A DNA stretch of 64,000 nt from Pseudoscleropodium purum (Eukaryota; Streptophyta; Bryopsida; Hypnales; Brachytheciaceae), in contig OZ017798.1 in NCBI GenBank assembly GCA_963969395.1, positions 21,878,173 through 21,942,172 of the forward strand, read 5' to 3'. Position 1 is the stretch's first letter. Every line of letters starts with the position of its first letter. This document shows positions 44,736-56,100 of this stretch, one piece after another. The notes under the pieces are model-generated. The model had not been told where the DNA came from. It made no database searches and saw only the letters and a program-made list of their open reading frames with translations. The position numbers were made by a program, and so were the translations under genes.

Positions 44736-45998
44736 TTATTCGGAATCTGAATCAGATTCAAATTGTTGACCGCTGCCTCTTCTTTGTACTCCAATGAATG
44801 GACTACCTCCGTAGTTTCCGTGATATCCACTCGGTGCACCTCCTTGTCCATAGTTTGAACCTCCAAAAGTAGGAGGAGGAATCGGAGTAGTAGGCTCTGA
44901 TCCTCTTTCATTTGAAGCCCCATAATAAGAGGCCCCATGATGCCTGTATGAATCACTTCTAGTTGATTCCGGATAGTATTGGGCACTTTCGTGAAAAGAG
45001 CAACTATATTGTGGGGTTACATGACTTCCTCCACTACCTTCGGAGCCCACTTGAGTGGGCGTCGTATAATATGAACCAGATTCAGTAAACCTACCATAGT
45101 GCGTGTTGCCATAGCTACTTGTCCCACCTAGAGAGCCAATTTTAGGGGGAGTGCCATAACGAGAACCAACTACACTTGAACCACCATAATGTGTGGATCC
45201 ATAGCTCCCTCTTCCACCTTCATATCTATTTTGAGGATCGTAACCAGAGTATGAACCACCTCTTCCTTGTTCAGATTCTCGCGTTCCATGTTTACGTCCA
45301 TAGGACCCACCATGCCTATCTTGCCGTTCACGATCTTGAAAGCTTTTGCATGTTGCCTCTTGCATTTGTTGTTCGAATTTAATTCGTTCTCGTTCTTCTA
45401 CCCGCTCGTGTTTAACTCCAAATGTGACAGGCGCTTGCATATCATCGTCATCATTGTCATCTGTCCACGCATCTTTAGCATCTCGTAGAACAACTGAAGG
45501 TTGTTGTAGATAACCTCGATTGGACTACTTTGCCATGCAATCGCTTGCACCTCTCCACTGTGTATCTATAACGGCATCCGTGCGCGTATAGTTCTCTACA
45601 TTGCGACCTGTAGCGGTACGCCAGTCCACGTCCTTGTGGAGTACAATCTCTGCCCAAACCATTGCCATAACATTATAATTCATTATATTTGGTTTGGCGC
45701 TTTTAATGCCAAGAACTCGATGCACTTGTGTGTATCGTTGTTTGAAGTGCTCACTTTGGCACGTAGACATTTGTCCTTTCCAACGTGGCGCTTGGTGCTC
45801 TACACGTTCACATCGCCAAAGTTTTTGAATGTGAGTCATTTTCACATACTTCTTGCACATTGAGCAATCCCACACTCTTGTTGGTTCTTCTTCTCATCCT
45901 GGTTCACCCACGCACAATGGATCGGCCCAAGCATCCCAATCAAACAATTGGGGTCTTCCCTTTCGACTACTTTTTTTGGGTGTTCTATCTTTTGACAT
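44736..45998 (-). pseudogene. G/S/Y-rich protein gene with shared N-terminal domain, two stops
   Basis: One reverse-strand frame of 421 codons from ATG (45998) to 44736, broken by TGA at 45896-45894 and TAG at 45527-45525. The N-terminus is basic (KKSSRKGRPQLFDWDAWADP). A domain of about 75 residues follows with CSMCKKYVKMTHIQKLWRCE and NYNVMAMVWAEIVLHKDVDW, matching the N-terminus of the RING gene on the opposite strand. The C-terminal 230 residues are a low-complexity G/S/Y repeat (GSYG, THYGG, SSYGN) ending in an acidic ESDSDSE tail. Such tails are typical of disordered nuclear or RNA-binding proteins, but no enzyme domain is visible. Both stops are explicable as C-to-T changes of CGA and CAG. 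Function unknown; possibly a DNA-binding accessory protein of the transposon. Confidence 0.6.
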
Positions 45999-46139
45999 GA
46001 TGAAGCCGAAGCAAAGAGAATGAAACAATTAGAAAGCTTAAGAACCAAAATTTTGATTTAATTAATTAATTACAATTTTACAAGCGTGAATTTTGTGAAA
46101 ATTTGTAACAATTTCACAACAATCGTTCACTCAAAGCGG

Positions 46140-46565
46140 AAGGGGCGCGCAGAGCTTTCAAGGCACTAGTCCGCCCACTCGAAAAGAGAACGATTGTTCG
46201 AAATGAGCCGTTCGCCTCCCCATATATATATGCGGACGCCCCGAGGCAGACGTTCAGATCATGCGGACCACATCAGTTCGCGTGTCAATCGAACGACCGT
46301 AACTGGGCGGACGGGTATTGGGGCGGATGGGGTGGACGCCGGATCGGGCGGATTGGGCGGACGGAGGACGGGGCAGACGGGTATCGGGGCGGATGGGGCG
46401 GACGCCAAATCGGGCGGACCGGGCAGACCGGGTGGACAGGGTGGACAGGGCGGACGGAGGACGGGCGGACGGGGTAGACAGGGCGGGCGGAGAACGGGGC
46501 GAACGAGTATCGGGGCAAACGGGGTGGACAAGGCGAACGCCGGATCGGGCGGACAGGGGGGACAG
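46140..46565. repeat. GC-rich GTCCG/GGGCGGAC block upstream of the G/S/Y-rich gene
   Basis: Tandem, irregular GGGCGGACGG and GGGGCGGATGGGG units lie mostly at 46206-46560, with 'acggaggacgggg' recurring several times. GCCGTTCGCCTCCCC at 46207-46221 is identical to 44056-44070. The main block begins about 208 bp upstream of the reverse-strand start codon at 45998. The long frames in this block are repeat artefacts. Confidence 0.65.
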
Positions 46566-49019
46566 CTCACCTTAAACCCTAAACCAATGAAGCAAATTGT
46601 TCTTTTTTCAAAATCTCACGGTATAGATGTTTAACCCCTAAAGTTCTTTTCACTAGAAGCACTTCAAAACTGCCATTAGTAGTGCAAATATCAAGTCTTA
46701 GAAGAAAAATACTTTGGGGCATATGTAACCGTAGGATCTTGTAGTAAATTAGTTAGAAAAGATGTGGAAAAAATTTTAGACAAATCCACCATTTGGATTG
46801 TAAGATATTAGATATTGAATGTTTCATTTAAGGGGGCTACTCAATTATGTCTATTAATGAACAATTGGTAGGCTAACAAACCTAACTTAACATGTATTTT
46901 AATATTTGTTGCAATTGTTTTAGGAATATTATAACATAACACTATTATAATATTCTTATAAATGATATAGTACTAAATCATTTCAAAATCAACAACATTT
47001 GAACATAATCTGTCAATCTTGTCTTCCATACTCCTTTAATGATATATATATATATATAAATATATATACATATATAAAATATATTAGATAAATCAACATG
47101 AACAAATCAATGATTGTATATTTCATAGATCTATTCTTCATCAATCAAATAAGAGTGCATGTGCAAATATAGACAAAGATGGTTTCTTCATTTGTTCCCA
47201 AAAAATAGATAAACAAATAGAGAAAGATATGAAGTGAATGTTACTTGGAGAATTGAAGGGAAAGAAATGGAAGTATTCAATTGCATTTTATTAAATTGGA
47301 AAATTGCATGTGGATGGCATGAATTAATCTTCATAGATGCTAAACTCATACGAGTTGCATTTCAACATTTATGATTTATGCAATTGATTGAATTGAAAGC
47401 TCTTGTAATTACATTTTCAAATTTTCGATTCAATCATTTAAATTTGCAAGAGTGATTTATGATAGATTTATAACTTTAAATGTGAAAGCATTCAATGCCT
47501 TTATGCGTTTGTTCATCAATATATTAATTTTAAATAAATAATATATATTTTTTATAACATATGCATAAACCATTGCATTAAAAAAAAAAAAACTAAGAGC
47601 TAAGCCAAATAGGCTGGTCAAATGAAGAGAACAAGAGAACAAGAGCCCTACGAGATAGAAAGCAAAGGAAAAAAAAGAAAATATCAAAAGGATTCAAAGG
47701 AAGGAGCAAGATGCATTCTTGCAAGACCGTAAAATACATAATGATTTCAGAATCCAAACACATTAACACAAATATATTTTCTATTTTAATGGGAGCCAAA
47801 AATGAAAAATGAACTACCCTGCTCTCAAAGATTGTACAATGTACACGTTATACAAAATGAACATATAACAGAAAGAGTAGAAGACATCGTTTATCATGAT
47901 TGAAAACTGAAATGATTTTTTTTTTCTATGTAGAATATTTTATGAAATGTAACAATGTATTTAATTATCATAGTAATTGGTAGAAATCTTTCTGCAATAC
48001 ATAGAAACATTTCATTCATGTGGAGTTTTTTCATTTATTTAGGATTAAAATTGAAGTATTATATTCTACAAAGTACAAACCAAAAACAATACCATATACC
48101 TAAGTTCAAAAGTTTACAATTGTTTCATGAATTCATTTTGAAAACTCAAACAAAGAAATATTTTATAATCAATATCTTGTTCATTTGAATCATTTCAAAA
48201 ATCGAATTCTGAATTCAATTCCTATTTATAATAGAAATTATGTTTGTCAATTGTTTAGATCTTTAAATAATGAACCCTCTTTTTTAAAATTAATATTTAA
48301 AAACATCTTAAATAAAAATATTGGAATTACCCTTCAAAATAAATATAGCACATGTATAAGTGTATAATGTATTCTACTCAATCAACTCAAGTAACGAATT
48401 TTTCTATGTTTTTAAAGAAAAATATAGCCATATATGATTTGAAAGTTAAAACATTGATTCTTTTTCTTTGTTTTCAAATCTAATAAAAATTTCATTAAAA
48501 AATATGAAAGACTCGATGTTCATTTGAAGATCGTGATGCACTTCTAATTAGAAAACACAACCTTTCATTAAATATCATGAGGTTGAAATCCATTAAACTG
48601 TTATTCTAATTATGTATTGGGGCCTATTTTTAAAATTTCATTTGCTTACGATGAAAAAGGAATTGATTATTTTTGCAAAACATTTGATTTCCTAATGAAC
48701 TTTAAAAAAATCTTCACCATCTTTAGATCTTCTCAAAACCTATTTAGAAAGATAATGTAAGTAAATAATTCAAACATATTCAACTTAACTACATTCCCCT
48801 CATTCGTAAAACAATTTAGGGGAGAAAAGAAAAGGTTTAGGGTAATTAGGGTATAGGGTTTAGAGTTTACATTTAGAAATAAAATAAAATGATAAATCAA
48901 TTACATTGATCCTCATTTAGCAGTGATTATTAGGCTGTTTTATTTTTGAAATGTTATCGCTGTTTTTGAATAATAATGGCCTCATAGGATGCACCAATGG
49001 ACAACTGGGCAAATGTCGT
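46566..49019. other. AT-rich central spacer of the TIR element
   Basis: It separates the two divergent genes. It contains a fragment of the 0.9-kb TTAA/CCCTAAA repeat at 46631-46845 (left end TTAACCCCTAAAG, interior 'gtaggatcttgtagtaaatt'), so that family also inserts into this transposon. A (TA)n microsatellite lies at 47041-47085. Telomere-like 'ggtttagggtaattagggta' lies near 48832-48860. No gene is supported; frames are AT-rich and lack known motifs. Confidence 0.5.
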
Positions 49020-49200
49020 CGGCGGTCAGTGTTTAAGTGGGGTGGTTGGAGTGTCCAAAGCGCGGACGGCGGACAGTGCGGACAGTCCGAGCGGACGTGG
49101 CGGTCGGACGGGGTGGCCGGTCGAGGCGGTCGGACAAGGCGTCGGGCGGACGGCGCGTCCGCTGCCGAAGCAGACGTCGTCGGTCCGCTCGGCAGCGGAT
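49020..49200. repeat. GC-rich GTCCG/CGGAC block upstream of the RING gene
   Basis: Dense CGGAC/GTCCG motifs (for example GCGGACGGCGGACAGTGCGG at 49061). The block ends at a possible TATA box, GGCTATAAGGG, at about 49200-49210. That is about 222 bp before the start codon at 49423, the same spacing as for the other two genes. Confidence 0.65.
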
Positions 49201-49422
49201 GGCTATAAGGGTGGAGTGACTTTCATTTCTTCTCACTTCAATTCTCCTTTGGTGCCAAGTTGGATGTGCTACTATTGCTTTATGCGCTAGTTGCTCCTAT
49301 AGGGTGGAGAGTTGGGGTCCTCTATCTTTTGTTTACTGTGTTACGGTTGATGCCATCACTTTTGACTATCATGTGAGATTTTTTTATTCACTTCAATTGG
49401 TTATTGAATCCAATTGACAATC

Positions 49423-52400
49423 ATGAACGGCGAAAGTGATCGAAATATTGATGGGGTGACTCTGGGAAGCGAAGTCAAGAAAAAGAGCAAAGTAAAGGGG
49501 GCTACACATGACCTTTGGCTTGACATTTTAAATGACCTTACAATTAAAGCAGAGAGCGGGTGGGAAGATGAAGATGCGGAGTATTGGACATCAAAAATGT
49601 GCAAGACCTATGTTAAAATGTACTACATTGACAAGTTGTGGCCTTAAGAGTCGCACAAGAGTCATACACGGGATTTTTGTTGTAAACCATGGACTTGCAA
49701 CAGCAAACATTTTGTCCATCGATTTGAGGAGGTGTGGCGTATTTCATTCGGAAACAAGCGCAGAAGCAAAGGCTATATTAATTATAGTGTGGCATGTATG
49801 GTTTACGCTGAACATATATTAGAGCGCAAGATCGATTGGAGCACGTTTCCGACGACAACAGCTTGCCCACTTCTACTTGAAGCCAATCAAAAGGACATTC
49901 CCGACTTGTACAATTCAGAGGGAGAAACAGAAAAAGTATTAAAAAATACTATTGAGGTGAAAACGGATGGTGTGGAGAAAGCCTCAAATGTTGAAGAATT
50001 ACGGTTTGTACAATCTCCAACAAAAGCAATCAATGAAAGCTCTTCGAAAAATGTGGGGAAAGATGTGGAGAAAGATGTAGAGGCGCAAGAGGGTGAAGTC
50101 TTTTCCACAGCTCCAACGTGTTTGACCTTTACACCAAATGTTGCGGCACAAACGCAAACGGAGTTTGTAAACGAAGGCAAGGTTTGCACGGAACGCGGAG
50201 AAACTTCAAAAAGTAAAGTAGACGAAGTCTTGGCGGAGAAAGTGGCAAAGGTTAATGCTACAATTGATAGTCTGATAGCCAACAATTGTTTTGATAGTTT
50301 GGTCTACAAATCTCCGCCTATGCATTAAGGCGTTGAATCTAGTCCAACGTTAAGTTTAGAAGACAAAGTACATACGCCTTGTGAACAAGGCGTGACGTTT
50401 GATAATATATCCTCATTATGAAGTTCCGAGCGTAAAAGGCGGGCGGAGGAGTTTCTGTTTACAACGTCATTGTCGAGTCCTCTACATCGAACCTTGCAAG
50501 ACATGTCCAATCCAAAACAATTGGAAAATCTTTTGAAGCTCTCGATTCAGTTTGCTAACCTTCATGAAGAAATAGGCGGATCGTCGAACCCCGATGATGG
50601 TACTACTGCTGTTCCAATGAGTCCACTTGTAGATCCAAAGAATGTTGTACATATACTTAATATAGGTTTCAAGATGACGATGTCAATTGAATTTTTAACG
50701 AAAGTTGCTCCGACTTTTATGAATTTGGCCAAGGAGTTTTCTTTCATGGCACCAGAGATGTTGAAAGGTGCTATAGCATTTCAGAATCTCACGAAGACTT
50801 TCGGACCACTTTTCGAAGAAAGAGATGCTCACATACTACAATTGCTGGAATATGAGAAGAAAATTGTTGACCTTGAAGGAGTGGAAGCAAGGTGCAAAGT
50901 GTTGGAGTTGAAATTAAAGACTTCCGAGAGTGAGGTTGAACATTTAAATTAACAATCATCAAGGCAAATGGAGGAGTTGATGAAGATGCGTAAACGGATT
51001 GCAGAATTACAAGGGACCTTCAAGAATCCGAGTGAGGTTGCAATCTCACCAGTGATTGTACTCGGAGACAGTCAAGAGACTCAAAAGAGTGAAGATAAGC
51101 TCTCTCTTCCTTTTGATAAGGCCGAAACAAGCGACAACCCTACCATTGTGAATGTACAAGAAAGTTACGACATGAGCATGTTAAAAGCGACACAACAACC
51201 ATCAATGGAAAAGCTTTCATCCGTTTACGTGAATGCGGAGACGCAAACGGAGAGTTGTGACTTTGAAGAGTTGAAGCATAAATTGGAGGAGGCAATTGAA
51301 GCAAAAGGAATTGTTGAATCCAAGTTGAATCGATTGCAATTGTCCTTGGATTTGAAGAAGTTTATGCCATCTAGCGGCTTGGAGTCTCGATGGTTAGCAT
51401 GGGTACAAAGACTCCAAGACAGACCCTCTGTAGTATCTCGAGCAATGGCAGGTCTTCAAACATTGGCAATGGAGTCGAATGAAAATTGCGATGTCATTTA
51501 AAGCGCTTTGAGTTGGTTCAAGACTATGTTTGACCAACATCCTTCTAAGGGATATACGGAGATCACATGTTGGGGAGACATGGAAGCTATGTTTGAGCGG
51601 TTAAACCACACAAAGAAGGACCAAGCTCCACCCATCAATTGGGCCTTAGAAGTAGAAGAAGGATGGGTCCCTTACAACACACTTTTAGCACACATCAATG
51701 TGAAAGACAAGCGAGTGGTGCATGCTTGTGATCCAGCCTCTCCAATCTTGGATGGTTGTTGTAGCCTTTGCCAAGGCCTCTTCAGATCAGAAGGTGCGGT
51801 AACCATGGGCCAATGTCGCCATACTTTCCATGTCACTTGCATTGTGAAAGCATCACTCATTCGTTCGGTGTGTGCCGAGTGTTGTAGTCCATTGAGTGCT
51901 AGGTTCTACGAAATGTTTGGTATCTTGGAAGCTATGCTTCCAGGTCACGAGTACAATCGTTGGAATCTTCCTCTTGATCAAGCGCCGAACAAATTTCAAA
52001 ATTATCAACATTGGGGGAAGCCAATCCGGTGGAATGCAAATGACAGAGGCATGATTTGTACGAGGAATTTCAGCAACCATTGGATTTGGATGTGTGGATG
52101 ACTCACAATAGAGAGGTGGAATTGCGGGCTCGAGGAATCGTAGATGACGCGGCCCGTGAAATGTTTTGTCGCAACATGGGGGGACATTGGAGCTTGCAAC
52201 ACAAAAGGTTCTTTCGTTTTTTAGATAAAAAAGTGGAGAGAGGACCAGAAGACAGTTGGGTGGAGGTGAACCATGGAAAAGAGTTCGATGAGCAGTATAA
52301 GGCATACGACCACACCCTCGTAGGTAGGGCCTTTCTATTGTCGAAGTTGGAAGAGGCTGCAAAAGTTCGTACTGTCTACGATACAAATGGATAAACAAAC

Positions 52401-52820
52401 ACAAGACATTCATCTGTAGATGTGGCAACAGCATTTGATAGGCGCATTGGCGATATTATAGGGCATTGGAAGGCTTTCCTATTGGATGAAGACTGCCTCA
52501 TAGTATGGCAAGGGAAAGGAGATGATGAAGTTGTTCAAGTGATAGTAGATCGTGTGGAGAGCAACTTGAGAACCTTGAAGGCAGACGAAGTCGATTTATC
52601 ACCGAAAAGAAAACAAAAAAAGAAGCGTAAAGAGGACGATGATTTCTCTCCGGAAACCAAGAAACAATTTCATAAGATGGACATCGAAGTTCAATCTAGA
52701 GGGCGAATAGTCCGTCCAAGTCAAAAATGGTCAATTCATCAATTATCTGCTAAACTCCTCGGTACAACAGATTTTCCTTTTGTTTTGGGAGAAGGTAGTG
52801 ATTCATCCGGTGAAAAGTAG
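49423..52820 (+). pseudogene. Large coiled-coil RING-H2 protein gene, decayed
   Basis: From ATG 49423 the same frame runs to 52098 with stops at 49645 (TAA), 50326 (TAA), 50419 (TGA), 50950 (TAA) and 51499 (TAA). It shifts frame once between 52041 and 52099, then continues past a TAA at 52392 to TAG at 52818. Length is about 1130 codons. Order: N-terminal domain shared with the G/S/Y-rich protein (MCKTYVKMYYIDKLW; INYSVACMVYAEHILERKIDW); a Lys/Glu-rich linker; a helical region and coiled coil (about codons 490-650); a RING-H2 finger at 51760-51882 with C-X2-C-X14-C-X-H-X2-H-X2-C-X10-C-X2-C spacing; then a basic nuclear signal PKRKQKKKRK (52602-52631). RING-H2 fingers usually make a protein an E3 ubiquitin ligase. 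Every in-frame stop upstream of the frameshift, and the one at 52392, could arise from CAA or CGA. Confidence 0.7.
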
Positions 52821-53117
52821 GATTTGAGGAGAATTTTGTTTTTTAAAAACAATAGTCCTTTCATTGTTTAAAAACAAAAAAAAATGTGAAAGATTTAGAT
52901 CTTAAAAAGATCGTATAAGATTAAATAGTGATATTGGAACTATATTTTCATGTATTTTGTTTATACATATATATTTATATATAAAGATGCTATATTTTCA
53001 TTTGCGTATAAAAATATTTTTATATGTACATTTTATTTTACGTGGATACATTCATTTTTGATTGTGTAACATTCAAATTATATAACAATATAAGATTTTC
53101 TAATGACTAATGGCAAT
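52821..53117. other. AT-rich 3' flank of the RING gene
   Basis: AT-rich DNA between the RING gene and the right terminal block; includes TATATATTTATATATAAAG near 52970. No gene. Confidence 0.4.
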
Positions 53118-53282
53118 GCGAAGTCCGCCTCGTCCGCCCTGTCCGTCCGCCCCGTTTGGTCTGTCCGCCCGACCGCCCCGGCTGTCCGCCTTCTGACAAC
53201 GGGAGGGACGCTGCGTCCGTGCATCCGGCTGTCCGGAAAATGGACGCTATTTTGGGGCGGACGTTGAGATTCGTCAACCCTG
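53118..53282. repeat. Right terminal GTCCG-repeat block of the TIR element
   Basis: GC-rich repeats (GTCCGCC, CTGTCCGCC) end in TATTTTGGGGCGGACG and then GTCAACCCTG. This arrangement is nearly the same as the last 45 bp of the MITE at 31524-31772, showing that both share a mobilising machinery. Confidence 0.7.
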
Positions 53283-54312
53283 GCGGTGAGGACTTTGGTG
53301 AGTAGTGCTACCATGGGCCTTAGCACTCCAAAATAGAGCTCCACCCCATGTCACCAAGTGACATACCTAATGTCATATAGGGAGTGTATGCTAGAGTCCT
53401 GGTGATTGGGACTTAGCAAAGTGAATTGAAAATGGGAGTTAACATTGTGGGTGGGTGATATGTGTAGTATTAGTTAGTTGTGGCTCAAGCAAAGTTGAAA
53501 ACAAGACATAGTGAACCCATCGAGCAGTAAAATGTGTTTTAGGCCACTACAATCAAGCTTGTCTTTTGAATGGATAGTCACATTATCCTATCCAAAAATC
53601 CCTTATTTAAATATATATTTTTAATTTTCATTACCCCCCTCCAATAATTAAACCCAAATTAAATAATTTTTTTAATTCCAACTTTGAATCCAACCCAAAT
53701 CCAACCACCCAATCCCCTATTTGTAATTCCCAAAGACCAATTAAGTTTTCAATCGATATGGGATATATTCAATATTTGTATTTGCATCCATATCCATCTT
53801 TCATTTTTATTCCACTATTTGTATAACTGTATTCAATATCAATATTTGTATCCTACTTTGTATTTGTATTTTGTATTAAATGAATAGTGATAAGGAGGAG
53901 GAGATTTTATTTTTTAAAAGATCAATGGCTCAAGATTTTTAGAGGGGGGAGAGGGGGGATTGTTTGGTAGGGAGTTGCATCTTTTCAAGAGAAAAATAGT
54001 GAGTTCAAACAGTCTTCCATTTTTGAAAACTATCTATCAAAAAATATACTTTCATCCAAACTATTGCCTTTGAAAATAAAGTGATTCCATAAGACGTAAC
54101 AATATCACCTAAAACTGTTGAATCAACTATTTTTTTGAAATGGCTTTCGCAATTTCATCTCTATTGTTCTCCATTTTGTAATATAGTACTCCGTAGTAGT
54201 TAGTACCTCAATTAAATAAGATTTTAGCAAAATATAAAGACTATTTTTAGCCAAGGTTTCAATTTGCATGAAGTAATGCACAAAAAAGCTTCTACTAGCT
54301 TGCTTATTAAGT
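53283..54312. other. Intergenic DNA between TIR element and duplication copy 2
   Basis: It begins with the right target duplicate GCGGTGAG and continues old repeat-like DNA, then becomes AT-rich. Positions 54050-54250 are distantly similar to 25100-25700. No gene supported. Confidence 0.4.
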
Positions 54313-54580
54313 TGGGTACCCCCGAAATGCACCACTGATTCTAAACTGCCATCATCTCAAAATCAATATATACCTACATGAAAGAAACTATTTCACAACC
54401 TCTACTAACCAAAAAAACTTTGACCCTTCATAACTTTTGCATAGAGTATTCAAATGTAATGCTTTCTAGTGCATTGGAACCTCCTTTCACTTGCCAACAA
54501 CAAAAATATGAAAATTTGATCAGTCTAATAACAGTAACTACAAAGAGTAGCAAAAAGTGACGGTTTTGAGGATACCCACC
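54313..54580. repeat. About 268-bp MITE-like repeat, relative of 9900-10175
   Basis: The left end TGGGTACCCCCGAAATGCACC and the right end (rc GTGGGTATCCTCAAAACCG) are weakly inverted copies. The interior matches 9900-10175, including 'ggaacctcctttcacttgcc'. The duplication copy 2 begins within a few bases of its right end. Confidence 0.55.
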
Positions 54581-56091
54581 TCACACAATTTCAGTTTTGG
54601 AGCCTTTTGTTGTGTGGTTCCAGGTTAAGTGTCTCAGTCTCTCAGAGCCCTTGTTAGCCGTTGAGATGGAGTCAATTTTGTCAAGAAAACTTCAGCATCC
54701 GCAACACAACAACGACTTGCATATCAGAGACTGAGGTCGATCGGTCGATCTTCCCTTCGTTTGATTTAATTTCTCGGTCTCCTGGTGGGTCAAGGACGAC
54801 GTTGACATGCGTGGATTGGCATCTAGCTAGTGACGTGCAGATCAATTACAAGCATCGACTGAAGAATATCCTTCGCTTCCGTTTCATCTCGACAAGGCCA
54901 TTCTGTTAATTAGGACAGGCTGACCTGTTGTGACGTACTTGTGACATTGAGATGCCTTTAATTTCATGGTATCAATGGATTGCTTTTGGAAATACTAGCT
55001 TGTCAATACTTGCAAATCGATTTGAAGTTCGTGTTGTACACATTCACGTCACTATTCATATATGAGAAGCCAACGTGCCTGCAGGTGTCTTTCTCGCTAG
55101 TGACTAGTGATGAGCTAGAAAACGGCATGTCCTATTTCTGGTTTGCTTGCAATTGGGGTTGCGGACTTGCTAATCAACCAATCACGCTGTGTCACTAACC
55201 AAGTTAATAAGTTGAGGATCCATGATGCGAAAGTTTGCACAATTATGGGCCTTACTCAAACAGGACCTTACATGGTAGCTGGCAGAAGGGGAGGAATTTG
55301 TGTTAAGCATCACCAATTGATCTCAGGGAAGTGGTCTCCGCTTGCTGCCTCAAGAAGCGAACATGCATTTGGTGATGAAAATCGAGCGAAGCTTGAGATG
55401 GAAATGGGGCTTCAGGCACACAAATGAGTTTCAATGAATGCAAATGGTGGCAATGCGGGTTTGATAATTTTCAATGGCAATCGAAAACTTGCCAATCTAC
55501 TAATTGAAATGGCATCATTCAACTGCTCTCGATAGAATTGAAATCCATGAAGGAAAAACTTGAATGGTCAAAATGGAATGTTCAATGGCACTGTCACAAC
55601 TGATTGTAGGCAATGGAATATAGTTTCAAATCTTCAAGGATTCTAGACACTGGAATTAGCCCCACCATCCTTCGTGTGAACTGGATCTCTACAGAAACCG
55701 GCTGGTTGGTTACATCTCAGGTTGATTATTTCAGGAGTAGACATCACCAATGCCGTTCTGGCCATCTTCTCAGATTAGCTTTTTCAGTAAAGTTTCACTA
55801 ATTGTGAAGTTTAAGGGGTAAATTTTCACAATTCTTGGCGCTGAAAATGAGTCTGACATCCATCTGCACAAAGTTTTTAAGAACTATGACTGGAAGAGAT
55901 TTGCGAATCAGGTTGCATATCCTGAGAACCGTCGATGTGAAATTCCACCATTTGAACGAAATTGACATCAGACGGCTTGTAACTAATCCGATACCCACGA
56001 CTGTGCGTGAGGTCTCACGAATGAAGTCTCGCCGTTGGGGGACTTCACTGAAGCCTTGGGACTTTGACTGAAGACCCGTCTTAGTTTGGGC

Positions 56092-56100
56092 TATTTAAAG
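56092..56100 (+). promoter_or_regulatory. Probable TATA box of S1-family gene copy 2
   Basis: TATTTAAAG, identical in sequence and context to 27522-27530. Confidence 0.5.

Larger units (their letters stand above)
41629..53282. mobile_element. 11.65-kb TIR transposon (hAT-like ends) with kinase-like and RING genes
   Basis: The left end CAGGGTTGACAC (41629) and the right end TCGTCAACCCTG (53282) share the inverted terminus CAGGGTTGAC. Flanks are GCAGTGAG (41621-41628) and GCGGTGAG (53283-53290), an 8-bp target duplication with one mismatch. Subterminal DNA on both sides is dense in GTCCG/CCGCCC motifs. The ends match the MITE at 31524-31772, whose empty site confirms 8-bp duplications for this family. 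Cargo: a kinase-like gene (minus), a G/S/Y-rich gene (minus) and a coiled-coil/RING gene (plus), the last two divergent. No RNase-H-like transposase or hAT dimerisation motif is visible. The element is either a non-autonomous gene carrier or of a type whose transposase I do not recognise. Confidence 0.75.

Noticed and set aside
46194..46634. Glycine/arginine-rich 146-codon frame
   Set aside because: Translation of GGGCGGACGG-type repeats; no non-repetitive segment and no conserved start.
48951..49290. Arg/Gly-rich frames upstream of the RING gene
   Set aside because: Again the CGGAC repeat block; more likely promoter-proximal DNA than coding.
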